Positions 35,901-49,300 of a DNA stretch of 64,000 nt are shown here, piece after piece (the stretch's first letter is position 1; every line of letters begins with the position of its first letter). Location: contig NC_044289.2 in the NCBI RefSeq assembly GCF_004027225.2, forward strand, positions 9,651,761 through 9,715,760, in the 5' to 3' direction. The stretch comes from Strigops habroptila (taxonomy: Eukaryota > Chordata > Aves > Psittaciformes > Psittacidae). A model generated the notes under the pieces. It saw nothing but the letters and a program-made list of their open reading frames with translations. It searched no databases and was not told where the DNA came from. The position numbers and the translations under genes are program-made.

Positions 35901-37049
35901 CCTCCGCCAAGGCACATTTACTCTCTGGTACCTGGTTCCTGCTGAGATCTTTCTACCCTTACTCCATCTCCCACTTCTGCAGATATCCAGTGCAGCAGCT
36001 CACCCTTCCCAGATCCTTTGGTGCTTCTCTGAGGACTCAGAGAGCATGGCAGAGGTCAGGCCCTGCTTCCTGGACCAATGAGCTGTTCTGGATTTATAAA
36101 TATATGTAAGCAGTTTGGGAAAGACTTTCTTTTACCATGATGAGAAGAGGAGCTGGTAGAGGGCAAGAGAGAATGGTGGAGCATGCCAGGGGCCAGGAAA
36201 GCTGTGGTTACCAAGGCTTCCCCTCGCATGCAGAGCCTGTTCACCCATGGCACTGTACACCGGCAGCTACAGCCGAACTCCTCCAAAAGGGGCTTTTGGC
36301 AGTGGAGAATGTGGTGATGGAGCCCAGCTGCTGCTGACGTTGCCATCCGAGCTCTGCCTCTCTCCTGAGGAGATCCTTGTCTCTTTAAGGTTCATTTTTG
36401 GATTGTATTTTTCTGTCTGCTTCCTGTATTTTTCCCTGGTGTTCCAGCATTTCCATGCTCCTGGGCTCTCGGTAGCACAACCACTCCGCACTCAGTTCTT
36501 TTTGCACTTTTCGATGCTCGTTACAGATCTCTGCCAAGAAACCTGATTCCCACCCCTCCCCCATTTAAGGAAGAAAATTGGACTATAAAAGAAAATCTCA
36601 ATTGTACCTAAAGTGTTTCTGGGCTGGAAAGAATTTCCCTGGAAACTAAGGGAATCCTTAAAGGGACATAATAGGAAACACTCTGTGGTGGAGACAGCTT
36701 ATTGTATATGGCTGTCTTTCCCACTCACAAGGACAAGTCCCAGGCCCTTGGGCTGCAAGAACAATATGAATTATTGTTACATCTTATAGCTCATTTTGGA
36801 ATGTGAAACCCAGCATGCCCTCAGCACCAGGAACCAGCCAAAACTCATGGGCCACCAAAGCTGCTGCTCCCATCTCTGCTGGAAACCCATTATTCCACAT
36901 ACCATCGCTGTGACAGGGCTGAGCACTTGTTTACGGCTGGGAGAGGAGCCTTCCTTTTCTCACAGCCCTTTGTTTTTCTGTGACCAGCAGAACGATGTAA
37001 ATCATCCTCCTCTCTTGCTTCTCAGGATGGACAATAGGATGCCAGACTT
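23948..37049. other. Intergenic / former PTGIS downstream region, no exon recognised
   Basis: The interval is 13 kb and would have to contain the K-helix, PERF-like and haem-binding exons of PTGIS if that gene were intact here. I scanned the open frames and looked for WGAG-x3-C-type, QRDPE-like and ESLRL-like peptides, and found none convincing on either strand. Apart from the C-tract at 24557 there is no tandem array or LINE tail. Open frames are short and unlike any family I know. Confidence 0.5.
24557..24571. repeat. Homopolymer C15 tract
   Basis: Fifteen consecutive C residues sit within a pyrimidine-rich stretch. The tract is likely to be length-variable and error-prone in sequencing. 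Confidence 0.95.
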
Positions 37050-37055
37050 GTATAG

Positions 37056-38501
37056 GGACCTGATGAAATCCATCCACAGGTCCTGAAGGAGCTGGCGAAT
37101 GAAGTTGCTAAGCCACTGTCCATCATATTCGAAAAATCCTGGCAGTCAGGTGAAGTTCCCAATGACTGGAAGAAGGGTAATATAACCCCCATTTTCAAGA
37201 AGGGGAAGGTGGAAGACCCGGGGAACTACAGACCAGTCAGTCTCACCTCTGTGCCTGGCAAAATCTTGGAACAGTTTCTCCTGGAAAACATGCTAAGGCA
37301 CATGAAAAACAACGAGGTGGTTGGTGACAGCCAACATGGCTTCACTAAGGGGAAATCCTGCCTGACCAATTTGGTGGCCTTCTATGATGGAGGCACGGAA
37401 CTGATGGACAGCGGCAGAGCAGTTGATGTCATCTACCTGGACTTGTGCAAAGCGTTCGACACTGTCCCACATGACATCCTTGTCTCTAAATTGGAGAGAC
37501 ATCAATTTGATAGATGGACCACTCGGTGGATAAAGAACTGTCTCGATGGCCGCACACAAAGAGTTGTGGTAAATGGCTCGATGTCCAGTTGGAAACCTGT
37601 AACGAGTGGTGTCCCTCAGGGATCGGTGTTGGGACCGGTCCTGTTCAACATCTTTGTCGGTGACATGGACAGTGGGATTGAGTGCGCCCTCAGCAAGTTT
37701 GCTGATGACACCAAGCTGTGTGGTTCGGTTGATACGCTGGAGGGAAGGGATGCCATCCAGAGGGACCTTGACACGCTTGTGAGGTGGGCCGATGCCAACC
37801 TTATGAAGTTTAACCAAGCCAAGTGCAAGGTCCTACACCTGGGTCGGGGCAACCCCAGGCACTGCTACAGGCTGGGCAGAGAAGAGATTCAGAGCAGCCC
37901 TGCAGAGAAGGACTTGGGGGTGTTGGTTGACGAGAAGCTTAACATGAGCCGGCAGTGTGCGCTTGCAGCCCAGAAAGCCAACCGTATCCTGGGCTGCATC
38001 AAAAGAAGCGTGACCAGCAGGTCGAAGGAGGTGATCCTGCCCCTCTACTCTGCTCTTGTGAGACCCCACTTGGAGTACTGCGTACAGTTCTGGTGTCCTC
38101 AACATAAAAAGGACATGGAGCTGTTGGAGCGAGTCCAGAGGAGGGCCACGAGGATGATAAGAGGGCTGGAGCACCTCCCATATGAAGACAGGCTGAGAAA
38201 GTTGGGGCTGTTCAGCCTGGAGAAGAGAAGGCTGCGTGGTGACCTCATAGCAGCCTTCCAGTATCTGAAGGGGGTCTACAAGGATGCTGGGGAGGGACTC
38301 TTCCTTAGGGACTGTAGTGGTAGGACAAGGGGTAATGGGTTCAAACTTAAACAGAGGAAGTTTAGATTAGATATAAGGAAGAAGTTCTTTACAGTGAGGG
38401 TGGTGAAGCACTGGAATGGGTTGCCCAGGGAGGTTGTGGATGCTCCATCCCTGGCGGTGTTCAAGGCCAGGTTGGACAGAGCCTTGAACCACATGGTTTA
38501 G
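37056..38501 (+). CDS. CR1 ORF2 reverse transcriptase, N-terminally truncated
   Basis: This is the C-terminal portion of the CR1 ORF2 polyprotein: reverse-transcriptase fingers and palm plus the C-terminal domain. It reads without interruption from Gly at 37056 to TAG at 38499-38501. The codon before 37056 is TAG, and there is no natural initiator. The first methionine-like start used by ORF finders is GTG at 37209, which is not biological. Visible motifs: NYRPVSLT (RT block 1), [12 protein letters not shown] (block with catalytic Asp), [13 protein letters not shown], and FADDTKL (catalytic Asp pair). It lies between PTGIS remnants and KCNB1 and is probably untranslated. Confidence 0.85.
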   Translation, partial: GPDEIHPQVLKELANEVAKPLSIIFEKSWQSGEVPNDWKKGNITPIFKKGKVEDPGNYRPVSLTSVPGKILEQFLLENMLRHMKNNEVVGDSQHGFTKGKSCLTNLVAFYDGGTELMDSGRAVDVIYLDLCKAFDTVPHDILVSKLERHQFDRWTTRWIKNCLDGRTQRVVVNGSMSSWKPVTSGVPQGSVLGPVLFNIFVGDMDSGIECALSKFADDTKLCGSVDTLEGRDAIQRDLDTLVRWADANLMKFNQAKCKVLHLGRGNPRHCYRLGREEIQSSPAEKDLGVLVDEKLNMSRQCALAAQKANRILGCIKRSVTSRSKEVILPLYSALVRPHLEYCVQFWCPQHKKDMELLERVQRRATRMIRGLEHLPYEDRLRKLGLFSLEKRRLRGDLIAAFQYLKGVYKDAGEGLFLRDCSGRTRGNGFKLKQRKFRLDIRKKFFTVRVVKHWNGLPREVVDAPSLAVFKARLDRALNHMV

Positions 38502-38570
38502 GGCAAGGTGTCCCTGCCCATGGCAGGGGGGTTGGAACTAGATGATCTTAAGGTCCTTTCCAACCCTTAC

Positions 38571-38602
38571 GATTCTATGATTCTATGATTCTATGATTCT
38601 AT
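38571..38602 (+). repeat. CR1 3' tail, four 8-bp units
   Basis: Four head-to-tail GATTCTAT units form the 3' terminus of the CR1 copy, as is typical of this LINE family (octamer tail rather than poly-A). Confidence 0.95.
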
Positions 38603-40900
38603 AGGTGTGGGTGTTTGTGAAGATGTGATACTTTTCCTTATGCAGGCAGAGGAGTCACTGCGGATCAGCAGAGGGATATTTCCACATTTAGGCCCAGTCT
38701 ATTTCCATATCACGTTGTGGCTCAACAAACACTGTCTTACAGACCTTTTCTGCCTGGCAGATGAAATCCAGATATGTATATTGTATGACTGCAAGTCCAG
38801 GAGAACATATATTTGCCATACTCTGCATATTTCCTCTAAAGTTCTTGAAGTTTAAAGTGTTTCCCTGTCAATAGCTGCTGTAATACTTGGAAAAGAACAG
38901 GGTTTGCCACAGACTACATTCAAGCATTTGGCTGGCTCCATAGGTTGTGGAAATGACAAACCATAAATTAAGTTTGCAGAGGCTCCGGGTACAAAAATAT
39001 CAATTGAAAGGTATATCCAAACCAAGAGTGGGTTAGATAACCTTGGAGAAGAGCAAGCAGGCTCCACGTTTCTGCATCCTCAGGCCTGCACTGCCCCTTG
39101 CTGACAAACTCTCCATCGTGGGACAAGAAATGCTGCAGGCAACAGCCATCCTGGGGGTGGAAACATCTTCTCCTCACCCCAGACTCCTGGATCACCGCAG
39201 GTATAGCCAGCTGGAGCTTCTACCTGAGGATCCAGCATGGTTTTTCAGTGCTGGCAAGGAGGCATGTGTGGAAGTGCAGCAGTGGAGGAGTCTGTGCTTC
39301 TACACTGCCCCTTCACGTGCTCTCCTCCATGGTTGGTTCTCTGGACCCTTGCCAGAATATGTGAATGCCATTGGCAGGGTAGCAAGAGCGATCCAAGAAG
39401 GTACAAACGCCCTGCTAATAAACCCAATTTGTTTCCCTCCCAGTGATCTAACTGCATTGAATCTGATGCATCTCTCTGCATTAGGCTGCTTGTCATCTTC
39501 CCTCCCAGCATCCTCTTCCCACAGTCGATCCGTCAGCGTTTGTCACAAGGGGAGATAATTTGCCCTGGATGCCAGTGCTAAAAAACAAACAACTTGCTCT
39601 CCTGGAGCACCCGCCAGCTGGAAGTTTCAAAGCACTTTGTAATCATTAACTCCCTAGCTCTGATCAGGAGTTTTCATCTCTGTTGTAAGAGGAGTAAAGC
39701 AGGGTCTGGAGGTGGAATGATGGGAAAGTGGGAGGAGAACTGAAGCATTCTGGATACTGCTTGTAGGTTTTAATAGGATAGGGGGAGCTGGTTCAGTTGA
39801 GGGGCACTGGGCTGGGATTAAGCTGGTCAATAGGTTTTATGCCCAATTCTTTCTTCCAGCTCCCCTCTGGCTGAGCTTGCTTTTCTAGATCTTAATTTCC
39901 TCATCAGCAAAAGGAAAGTAGTGACTGCTTCTCCTTGTAAGAAACTCTGAAATATACAGATGACATCCAGTTGTGGAAGGTACTGGAGAAAAGCAAACAG
40001 TGTTCGGGATTTCAGGAAGCTATCTTTAAGGAAGATGTGGACATTCAAACACCAAACATAATAGCGTAACATTGATATTGTGAACACTGGACAATGGGAA
40101 CCAGGTTGGGGTTAGGGAGAGAAGTACAGAAAGTGGGGAAAAGCAGCACTGAGGGTCTTTTCCCCGAGCTGATCACATAAAATCGGACACCTGGCTCTTA
40201 TTTTAGAAACCTTGTAGTAGGAATTGTCACTAGAGTCCAAGAGCCATGGTCAGTCAATGCAAGAGGAGAAAGGGTTAAGGAACATTGCTGTATACCTCTG
40301 GTACACCAGCCTAAGCAGGTGAAGTGCATTAAGTGATGCTAATGTACCCATTAAACGGTGCTAATGGAGCTCTGGGCTCCTGGTGATGTTCATTTTCCCT
40401 ATTGGGAGTGAAGGATGAAGATGAGGACAGAGTGGCAGAGGGATACTTCAAGTGTTGTGCTGTTGCTTGAAAAGTCACCCCTTTCTCCATTTCTGCTGTG
40501 TTTTCAGGTTAGTAAGAGGTTTTTATTTATTTATAGTCCTGATCAGGAGCAGAATTCCACTGCTATTCCTTCTACCTGCAAATATACACAACCATCCTGA
40601 GATCAGCCTTTTCCCTTTGATGAAGGCTGCTGGGGTGAGGATAAGGCCCAGTTCACTCCTCAGCCACAGAGAGATGTGCAGCCTTACCGAGCTCAGCTGT
40701 TCCCGGCTCAGCAAGCAGGGCCTGGGAAGCAATAGGGGCCCTGCTGGGCTTGCCAGTGCTTTCTGCACATCATTTTTCTTCTGGCACCAATCCTTGCTCC
40801 TATTTTCACGGGTGATACCACCGGGAGCTGGAGGACGGCTGGAACAGACCCATCCGCCTAAGGAAGGATGCTGTGGCTCTCTCCCCAGTGCTAGGTCCCT
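38603..40900. other. Intergenic DNA between CR1 and the KCNB1 CpG island
   Basis: No gene is recognised. A stretch at about 39621-39720 resembles the tail of an old SINE/L2 (AAAGCACTTTGTAATCATTA). The frame around 39220-39300 contains a peptide FSAGKEAC that superficially recalls a P450 haem loop, but I do not accept it as an exon. Confidence 0.5.
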
Positions 40901-41458
40901 TCCAGGCGCCTCCCGGCTGTAAATTAGCCCCGGGGCGGTGGGGCCTGGCCAGGAAAGCGTTAACCTTCCCTGCAATGCTGCATCCAAGCTCACGGTGGAG
41001 CTGCCTTCCTCTCTTCCACCCCCAACTTCCAATTCACTCCAAACAACTCCGGGACAGAATTGCAGGGAAAAGCTGGAGGTTCAGACTAGACTTGTTGATC
41101 TCCGTTCCGAGGCAGCAGAAGGAAGCACCGAAGCTTTCCTTTGTGTCCGCACCAAGAGCGAGCTTGGGGGGGCGGGGGCAGATGCGGTTTCGGCGTTGAC
41201 TGTAGGCAGGAGTGAGGAGCCGCTGCCGAGGGAAGGCCTTGGAAAGCTTCCTGCCGAAGGATTCGATTTACCTCGTTTCCCTTCCCCTCCCCCCGGGCTC
41301 CGCGGACAGCCGGGAGCGCCGCCGCCATCCCTCCGCCTTGAGGCTGCCCGCGGGGGGATGCGAGCGGGGCCGCCGCTGCTGCCCGCCCCGCCGCAGGATG
41401 TAGCCGCCCTCGGCCCCGCACAGCTCCGCACCGTCTCGCTGGGAGCCCGCAGGAGGAG

Positions 41459-42527
41459 GTAGGTGCGGGCCGGCCTCGGGCCGAGGGACGGGAGCCTTTC
41501 CCTGTGTGCGGCGGCGGCCGGGAGGCAGCGGCGGCATTTCGGTCTTGAGGCTGGGGGTACCTGAGCCGGTGGGGAGTGGGATGAGGCCCCGGAGCTGCGC
41601 CGGTTGGGCATGGGGGAGCCGTTCTTTCCTGCGCCGGGGTTTCTCTCCGTGCCATCTTGTGTAAGCAACAGTGCCCAGGGCTGTCATAAGCCACTCGGAT
41701 TTGCCGGGAAGATTCGGGGGTTTTGCCTTGTTCCGTTTTTCGTTGATTTCCCTGTTATGCAGAGGTCGGCGTGGGGCGTGTGTGTGGGTGTCCCTGGGCA
41801 GCCCAGAGAGGAAGAGCGCGTCGTTAGAGTGGCTGCAAATACCCCTTTTCCCTTCCCCAGCGGTTTCTTCGGGGAAATTTGCAAGGCTGGAGTTATAAAA
41901 AGCCTCCGCGCCTCCCTGCAGCCTACATGGCTGGGCAGGGCGGGAGGCACCGCCGGCTCCGAAGAGGGGGATTGCCCCGGCTGGGCCGTGAGGGCACCCG
42001 GGGTCCGCGGTCCCGCAGGGCCCCACCGCAGGAGACGGTGGTGGCAGGGCCGGTATGCTCCCAGCCGGTCGCCGGATGGGGGACAAGGTGCCAGCGCACC
42101 CCTGCCTAGCGGCTCGGCGCCTTTTTGGGGCGCATTGCTGAGTGGCGCTCGGGGGGGGAGCTCTGTGCACTCCTCTATCAGTCAGCACTTCCCGGCCCTT
42201 TGCTAGCAGAGGCTCCGGGGCTAGCCCAGCCTTCGCTGCTCTCCTGGACGGGGTGTGCAAACGACCCTCCCGGGCAGAGGAGGGGGGCACCGGACCGCCG
42301 CCCGGGGGAGCTCGGCGGCAGCAGCTAGGCCGACACGTGGGAGCGGGCGGCCTTCAGCACCGCGGACAGCGTCCGGTGCTGCGCGGAGCGCGGTTCAGCA
42401 CCGCCCGGGCGGACAGCGCCGCCGCCCCCCGCAGATTAGCGGGGCCGGGCGCCCCCCGCGGGGATAAGGCAGCGCCGAGGCGGGCGCAGGTCAGCGGGCG
42501 GGGACCCATGGTTGGCTTCTCTTGCAG
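41459..42527 (+). other. KCNB1: Probable 5'-UTR intron of KCNB1
   Basis: A strong donor (GGAG|GTAGGT, GT at 41459-41460) and a strong acceptor (TTGGCTTCTCTTGCAG, AG at 42526-42527) flank 1069 GC-rich bases within the CpG island. The acceptor lies 99 bases before the start codon. A leader exon ending at 41458 spliced to 42528 is inferred from the sites alone. An unspliced leader is the alternative. Confidence 0.45.
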
Positions 42528-42536
42528 CTTTGGGGC

Positions 42537-42557
42537 ATGGAGGGGAAGGAGAGGTGA
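42537..42557 (+). promoter_or_regulatory. KCNB1: Short upstream ORF in KCNB1 leader
   Basis: ATG at 42537 opens six codons (MEGKER) and stops at TGA 42555-42557, 69 bases before the main start. If the leader contains this segment, it could reduce translation of the main frame. Function is not shown. Confidence 0.4.
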
Positions 42558-42614
42558 GGAGAGCCGGCCCCCGCGCACCCTGCCCCACGCCGCACCTTCG
42601 AGCGTCCAGCCTGA

Positions 42615-43256
<642 letters not shown>

Positions 43257-46200
43257 TGAAGTGTTGTCCTGCTAGCCTTGCTTTTGTGTCTAGGCACTTG
43301 TGGCTGGCTGGATGTTGTGAGTAAAGGGCAGAAAGGCCTCTCAGATGCAAACAAGTTTTAATGTATCTTTGTTGGTGTAGTTTGGAAGGGATCTAGTTTA
43401 AGCTTCCCTGAGGCAGCTTAAGCTGCTGGGTGTGGGGGGGTTAGGTTCACTGACCTGTGGGTCAGCAGCATACACTGACTTCTGTGGCTGGAGGCTGTAG
43501 GCTTGCTATCCAGTGTCCTATCTTGATGTATTTTGTAACAGATTTCTTTGGGCCTAAAATGCATGTCCTACTGCTTAGCCAAACTGGCTTTTAAGAAAAG
43601 GAAATCTGCTTGAACTTGTAGACCCAGGTCCAGCCAGGAAACAATGCCTTCCCTTCTAGGACCTAATTCAAAATTCTCCAGTGAAATATATTTCCTAGTT
43701 ATTTGTATCAGCACTCCTAGTCAGTGGGTCTGCTAAAGCTACCTTCCTTTTGAATTTCATGCTTTACCTGATTCTAGACTATTTTAAGTCTCCCTGTGCA
43801 ATGCTGCTGCAGCTCTGTTTCTGTCAATAGTTGAAGTACTGTTTACTCTGAAGTTGGTGCCAGTGCAAGAAATCTATTTGAAGGCATTTGGAAGATAAGA
43901 TCCATGTTAAGAGAAACCAATGTCAGAGTTGGCTCTAGTGTTTTAGCTGTCTCATGTTAGTCACATATTCTTTAGTTAGGAAAATCTCTGCGAACACAGT
44001 GATTCAGTAACCATGGGGACAAAAGTGAAGGGAGAGAGGTTGAAAACTGTGGGATGAATAACTGAAAAGCATGAGAGACTAAGCAGTAGGGACCAAAACT
44101 TGAATTTTCCATGTACTGGCATCCTCAAAGTATGGCAAAGAAGTAGAAAGAGGCCCCAGCTACCTCTAATGTCACCTCCATGTTGTACGTGCATCTGCAA
44201 ATGCAAACCTTGGCTCCATCCCATAGGAAGTCTGGTTTGGTGGGCTGCTTAGGAAAACAGATATCTTTCCCTATCTTACCAAAATGTTGCACATCATGAA
44301 CCAACAGCATGTACAAAAGTTTGGGGAAGGGATTTTTATGAAGTGTGGAGCTAAATGGCTCATTCTGGCAGGGGAAGGGAAAGGCATGGTCAGCTGCTTA
44401 ACCAATTATCACTTTTTTTAACGGCAAATGCAGCCCCAGAATGTCTCTTTTTCCTCCAATGGCACAGATGACACTGCTGAATGCATTAATCATTTATAAG
44501 GCTCCTTTGGCAGAGTCCTGGAATCCTGAAACACAGGCCCCAGGCTTCGCTGTCTGTGGCACTGACTCAAAATCCATTAGAGACTGTTGATGTTCATGAT
44601 TTATTGTACATGAGCAGAGGTCATTCTTGCCAAATAAGTGTCTTGTGTGATTTACAAATGAAATTCACTCTAGCTTCATTTTCTGAGAAAATTCTCAGAG
44701 TAAGTGCATTCGACATTGCAGACTCTGGATTAATTGAGAGTGAATGGGATTGCATTGTATTGCATTATTATCCTTAGTGTTTAAAGCTACCATTCTGTGA
44801 CTTCATCACTGTAATGAAAATGGTGCTGTACATTCTCAGACCTCAAATATTCCAGCAGTTCGCAAACACAGATTTCTACTCATTTCAAGCGTAGCAAGGA
44901 AAATGGGCATGATGAACAATTAGCTTAGCATGCAGGGTCAGCAGAGCTGCTAAGCTTATTCTTTATCCGATTTTCTCCCTGCTGGTGGATAGCTTATTCT
45001 CTCGTGCCAGAGTATGCCCTTTGCTTTGATCACCTTCAAGAGAATTCATTCCACATATTGAATAGGCTGGGCCCAGCTTTCAACTTCTGATGGATGTGGG
45101 GAAAGGGACTTGGCAGCCTGACCTGTTATCTGACCTAACCAGCTGTGCCCAGGCTCTGTTTCAGGCTGCATTTTCTAAATCCGAGCTGCTGCCTGGTAGC
45201 TCCTGCCCTGCTTTCCTCAGGTGTCTGCTCAGTGGAACACTTCTGCTGAGGCTACGGGCCTCCTGGAACTTCTGTCAGCTTTCCTGAAGTCAGACTGCAT
45301 CTGTTTTGCCAGGTCTGGGAGCTCAAACTGTTCCTATAGAAAGGGAACAAAGTAAACTATTGAGGTTTAATGATTATCGCTGAAGGACCTAAAATCATTG
45401 TTGGAAAAATACGTACTACTCTCACTTATTCTTTTTCTTCAGACTTGTGCCACTCAATGCAAAGGCTTTTCCACTTAATTGGAACAAATACAGGCTACTT
45501 TCATGTTCTCTTTAAGGTTTCTAGAAAATGGCCACAAGTGCAGGTTCTTCCCCAAGCCCACCACAACCCCTCTGTAAGCCATGTTCCACACCAGCAAGGT
45601 GGGCTTTCCTGCACAACACTTGACCTGACTCCTTCATAACAGCTTACTGCAGAATTTGTCATGGTTATTCTGGAACCGGCTAAGTACTGAGAGTTGTTTA
45701 ATTGTGTGTGTTTGGGTTTTTAAGGAATTATGTGATGTACCACAGGGTGGAAAATGGCATTCAAATAGAAGAAGAATCCCCCAAACCTTAATTTTTATTG
45801 CTCTTTTACCCACTGTGGATTTACCCATATCTCTTGGCCAATCTGTCTGGCTTTTAAACTACCTACCTCATGGCGAGCAGTGTCTTATTTATGTGTGATG
45901 CTTCACCCTGTACGTGACTGGAAAGAGCACTCTGTTAGATTTTATAATACCCGCTCTGAGAGCCTCCAGATCTCTATGATGAGGCATCAGACAGCTGTCA
46001 AAGCCCCAGGCTTGCTGCCTTGTTACCCCAGCTCTAGCAGAGGGGTGTTTGCTCCTTTCCTATAATGCTGCAGTCCTTTGCAGCTGTAACCAAAGCCACA
46101 CTGTCCTTGTGCAAAGTGCTGTAGAGACATGGGGCAGCACTCCAGCCCTTCCCCATGGTCAAACTGTGCAGCCAGTGCCTGAACCATTGCACCCACCAGT

Positions 46201-46308
46201 CTGTTTAACTTGGAGGTGGTTGCTGTGCTGCACACCCCTGCACTCACTTTGCCCAGTGGGAAAACTCCTATACACAAAACTGAGCACTGAGGGACTCTCC
46301 CCCTACTA

Positions 46309-46360
46309 AATGAAAAAATATAATGAGATATAATGAAAAAATAAAATGAAAAAATTATAA
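46309..46360. repeat. A-rich low-complexity sequence
   Basis: About 50 bases of repeated ATGAAAAAAT/ATAATGA-like units, A and T only apart from a few G residues. Confidence 0.8.
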
Positions 46361-49300
46361 GAGGCATTTATCAATAACAATTTCTTGTCTCTCTAGCCTT
46401 ACAGGATATTTTAAAGGATCAGTTTCTCCTGCTTCCTGTGACTTTAGTTGCCTGTATATCCCTGAGAAATACTTGCTGCAGGCTTTGTGGATGCTTCCTC
46501 CTCTTCCTGCAATTGCTGGTTTTGGATATTTTATCATTCTCCCTGTCTAGCTCAATAGCTAGTTGGGTTTTATTTTTTTTAAATAGTATTCTTCCTGTAC
46601 TTTGTACACACAACATCCATTTTTAACTGTAGAGGACTCTCTGGTGCTCACTTCTGTCTAGATTTACCTAGATGAAGATGAGGTGCAGATATTTTCTGGG
46701 GTAGGTATTACATTTTGTTGTATGGTAGTTTTTTCCTTTCCTTGGGAAAGAAAAGCAGCTCTCCAGAAGCCAAGCAGAACTGCTGCTTTTTCTTGGGGCT
46801 TAATGTCCATGACAGGACAGTAGTGGATAGCAGTTCTCCAGCACTCTGGTTTGGGCTTTTAATCTGAATTACTCTTTCCCTTGCCAAGTCTAAGCCTGGG
46901 CAGCAGGTTTCTGTTGCCCACAACCCAGATAGCAGCCCTGGGTGTCCAAAGCAGGAGTCCCTTCTGCAGCTGTTGTTTTTTACTAACCAAGGTAATTAGG
47001 ATTGGTGGGTGTCTCACCTGCTCAGTGAGATGTTCATGGCCCTTGGGAGAACCAGCCTAGCTGTAATTCCAACTAGATTTCATGACCTCCTGAAAAACAT
47101 CAGACTGCAATTTTTCCATGCTTTCCAGTATGAACAAATTAGACCAACTCAACATCTTAATTATATGGTCTTGGAAATCCTATGATCACCTGGACCTTTC
47201 CAGCAACTCTGCAAGGACATTGCCCTTTTTGTCTCTTAGGAAGAAAAGAAATCCTTTCTTCTTTCCTTACAAGTTATTTCCCCGATCAATATCTGAGCAA
47301 TTAGTGTTGCATGGGGTGTGTGGGGGAAGTCTGCTCGTCTTACAGACTCCTCTGCATGTGCTGGCTTCATCTATTTTTCTCTTGCTGTCCTGAAGGCTGA
47401 GAAAAACACGATGACATCACCCACTTTGCAAAATGCTTCTCTGCATATCTGCATGTCAAGTAGGATGTGCACTTCCTCTCCTCCTCGCTGCCTCCACTTC
47501 CCACTTGTCCCTGTCCTGTTGGGAGCTCGGCTGCAGCAGCCCCTCTGTGCTGACAGGTGATTTCACATCCTTTCCCCTGCTCCTACTATGTCTTTGCCAG
47601 TGCAATATCACGTTTATCCTTGACAACATGCAACTCCAATTCCATAATCTTATTATGCATGCCTCTACATTTGTTCAACAGCTTTTCTCGAGCTGCCCAC
47701 TGCTCTCTGCTGCTAATCTCTGGATGCATTGCTTAGGGATTCGAGAGGTTGCTCTGTAAGCTCTTTTCTTATTATTGTTGATAGTAGTGACAAAATAAGA
47801 ATGATAAAGCCTCTTGGAGATGCATTCGCTACATCTAGAGCGTTCTTCCCCCACATGGGCTTTCTATTCCTGGCCCTTCCTTATGGTGTGCAGTTTCATT
47901 CATCTCTAAACCTGCCTGAATTTAGCTTTCAGCAGAGGAAACCCCTCTCCCTAATTGCATGGGTCACATCTTAGCCATGTCTTGTCTGTCTCTGAGGCTC
48001 CCATCACAGGACAGATATTGACTTTGTCTGTTCAAGCCAGATTGCCCATATTTTCTTTCATCTCTGACTTTCATTTTTCTGATGTAGTTACTGCCTTGGC
48101 TTTTCTTCTATATATAGGAGACTTTTTCCCTTCATCCTGTCTTCAGAGATCCTCAAAAGCAGAGCTTCATTCCAAAGCCTTTCCCCTGGGTTCAGGAATT
48201 TGCCACTTTGGTCTGTAGCTTATCGCTGGGTTTCTAGCACAGCACTGTCCTGTGGACACGCAAATGACTGCAGTTCTGTACCAATCTCTTTTTATCCTGC
48301 AGCTCCTTTCTGGGTGCTTGTCCTTCCAGTGAACTTCTTAAATCTTTTGTCTTGGAAGCCCTAATTCCTACGTCCCTGCAATATGTCCTCTGCTTCTATT
48401 TCATTTATGACCTTCCCACTATGTACTGATGTGCTGCCAGTTCCCAGAACTCCTCTGCATTACAGACTCCCTAAACTCCCAGTTATTTTGGGGGGGCGGG
48501 GGAACTCACAAAAACCCCAAACCAACACAAACCCTGGTAACATTGCCAGCCTGGTAATTGTGTCCTGTGATTCTTTCCTGACTCTGAAGAATCTGGCTGG
48601 GGGTCTTTGTAACATAGGAGACGCCCTTGCACAAAATCACATTGGTTTGTTAGTCTCCCACATCCCTAATGCAGCATCCCACATTTCCTTCATAGGATAC
48701 ATCTCCCAACAATAAGCTGCTTCTAAGCTCTCCAGGTGGAATCCTCACCCTTCAAAGGTAATACTTTCTCCAGACCTGTTACTGCAGCCCTTCGATCCAA
48801 AGCAGCTGCCTGGTGTTTCCTGCATGGGAATGGTTTGGGTTCAGCAGTTTACAATCCAAGCTAAGGTCTGCAGTCTCTAAAGGAATTTTAAAAAGGAAAG
48901 GTAAAGCTATTATGTCTGGTAGTTCTTTTGATGTACTTGCCATACAGTTGAAGTATAGCATGTACAAACATATATATGTAGGCATATTCCTGGATTCTTG
49001 CCTTATCTGTAACTTTCTGCTTAGAAGAGCCTGGAGCGATTCTGTGGTCCTTCCTGAGCCTAAGCATCCACATCTGTGTGAGGCTGCCTGCCTGCCTCAG
49101 GAGGGAAGCGACAAGCTTGCTGGGGCTGAATTCCTTGGAGGCTGTGTGCTATAGAAGTATAGTCGATGCTATTTTTAAGGCACCAACTCTCATTTGTACC
49201 TTTAGAAAAATCTCTCTGAGAAATTAATTCCTGTCACTGCTCAGCCTCTGAGCAGACATAGTTTAAGGTGCCGACATAACCAGTCAAAAATGTAAGGAAG

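Larger units (their letters stand above)
37050..38602 (+). mobile_element. CR1 non-LTR retrotransposon, 5'-truncated, with long open RT frame
   Basis: A chicken-repeat-1 type LINE that inserts by target-primed reverse transcription. The frame is open from 37056 to TAG at 38499-38501, about 481 codons. It starts at [20 protein letters not shown] and continues through [57 protein letters not shown] and the catalytic FADD (37698-37709). It ends in the usual CR1 C-terminus NHMV. The 3' UTR follows, then four tandem GATTCTAT units (38571-38602). The endonuclease half, ORF1 and 5' UTR are absent, so the copy cannot move by itself. The lack of stops or frameshifts suggests recent insertion. Confidence 0.95.

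Noticed and set aside
36796..37086. 96-residue frame ending in [19 protein letters not shown] just before the CR1 RT frame, as a possible CR1 N-terminal part.
   Set aside because: The last part is the CR1 sequence read in the wrong frame. Upstream residues show no endonuclease similarity.
37293..38494. Minus-strand open frames within the CR1 element.
   Set aside because: They are shadow frames of the sense-strand reverse transcriptase.
39219..39300. Peptide AWFFSAGKEACVEV, resembling the P450 haem loop (F-x-x-G-x3-C-x-G), as a possible last PTGIS exon.
   Set aside because: The final Gly is Glu, flanking residues do not follow PTGIS, no clear acceptor is positioned for it, and a five-residue match is within chance for this many frames.
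41081..42290. Long overlapping open frames on both strands (up to 340 residues) in the CpG island.
   Set aside because: High GC depletes stop codons in all frames. The peptides are Pro/Arg/Ala/Gly-rich with no domain, and the region is explained as promoter and leader of KCNB1.
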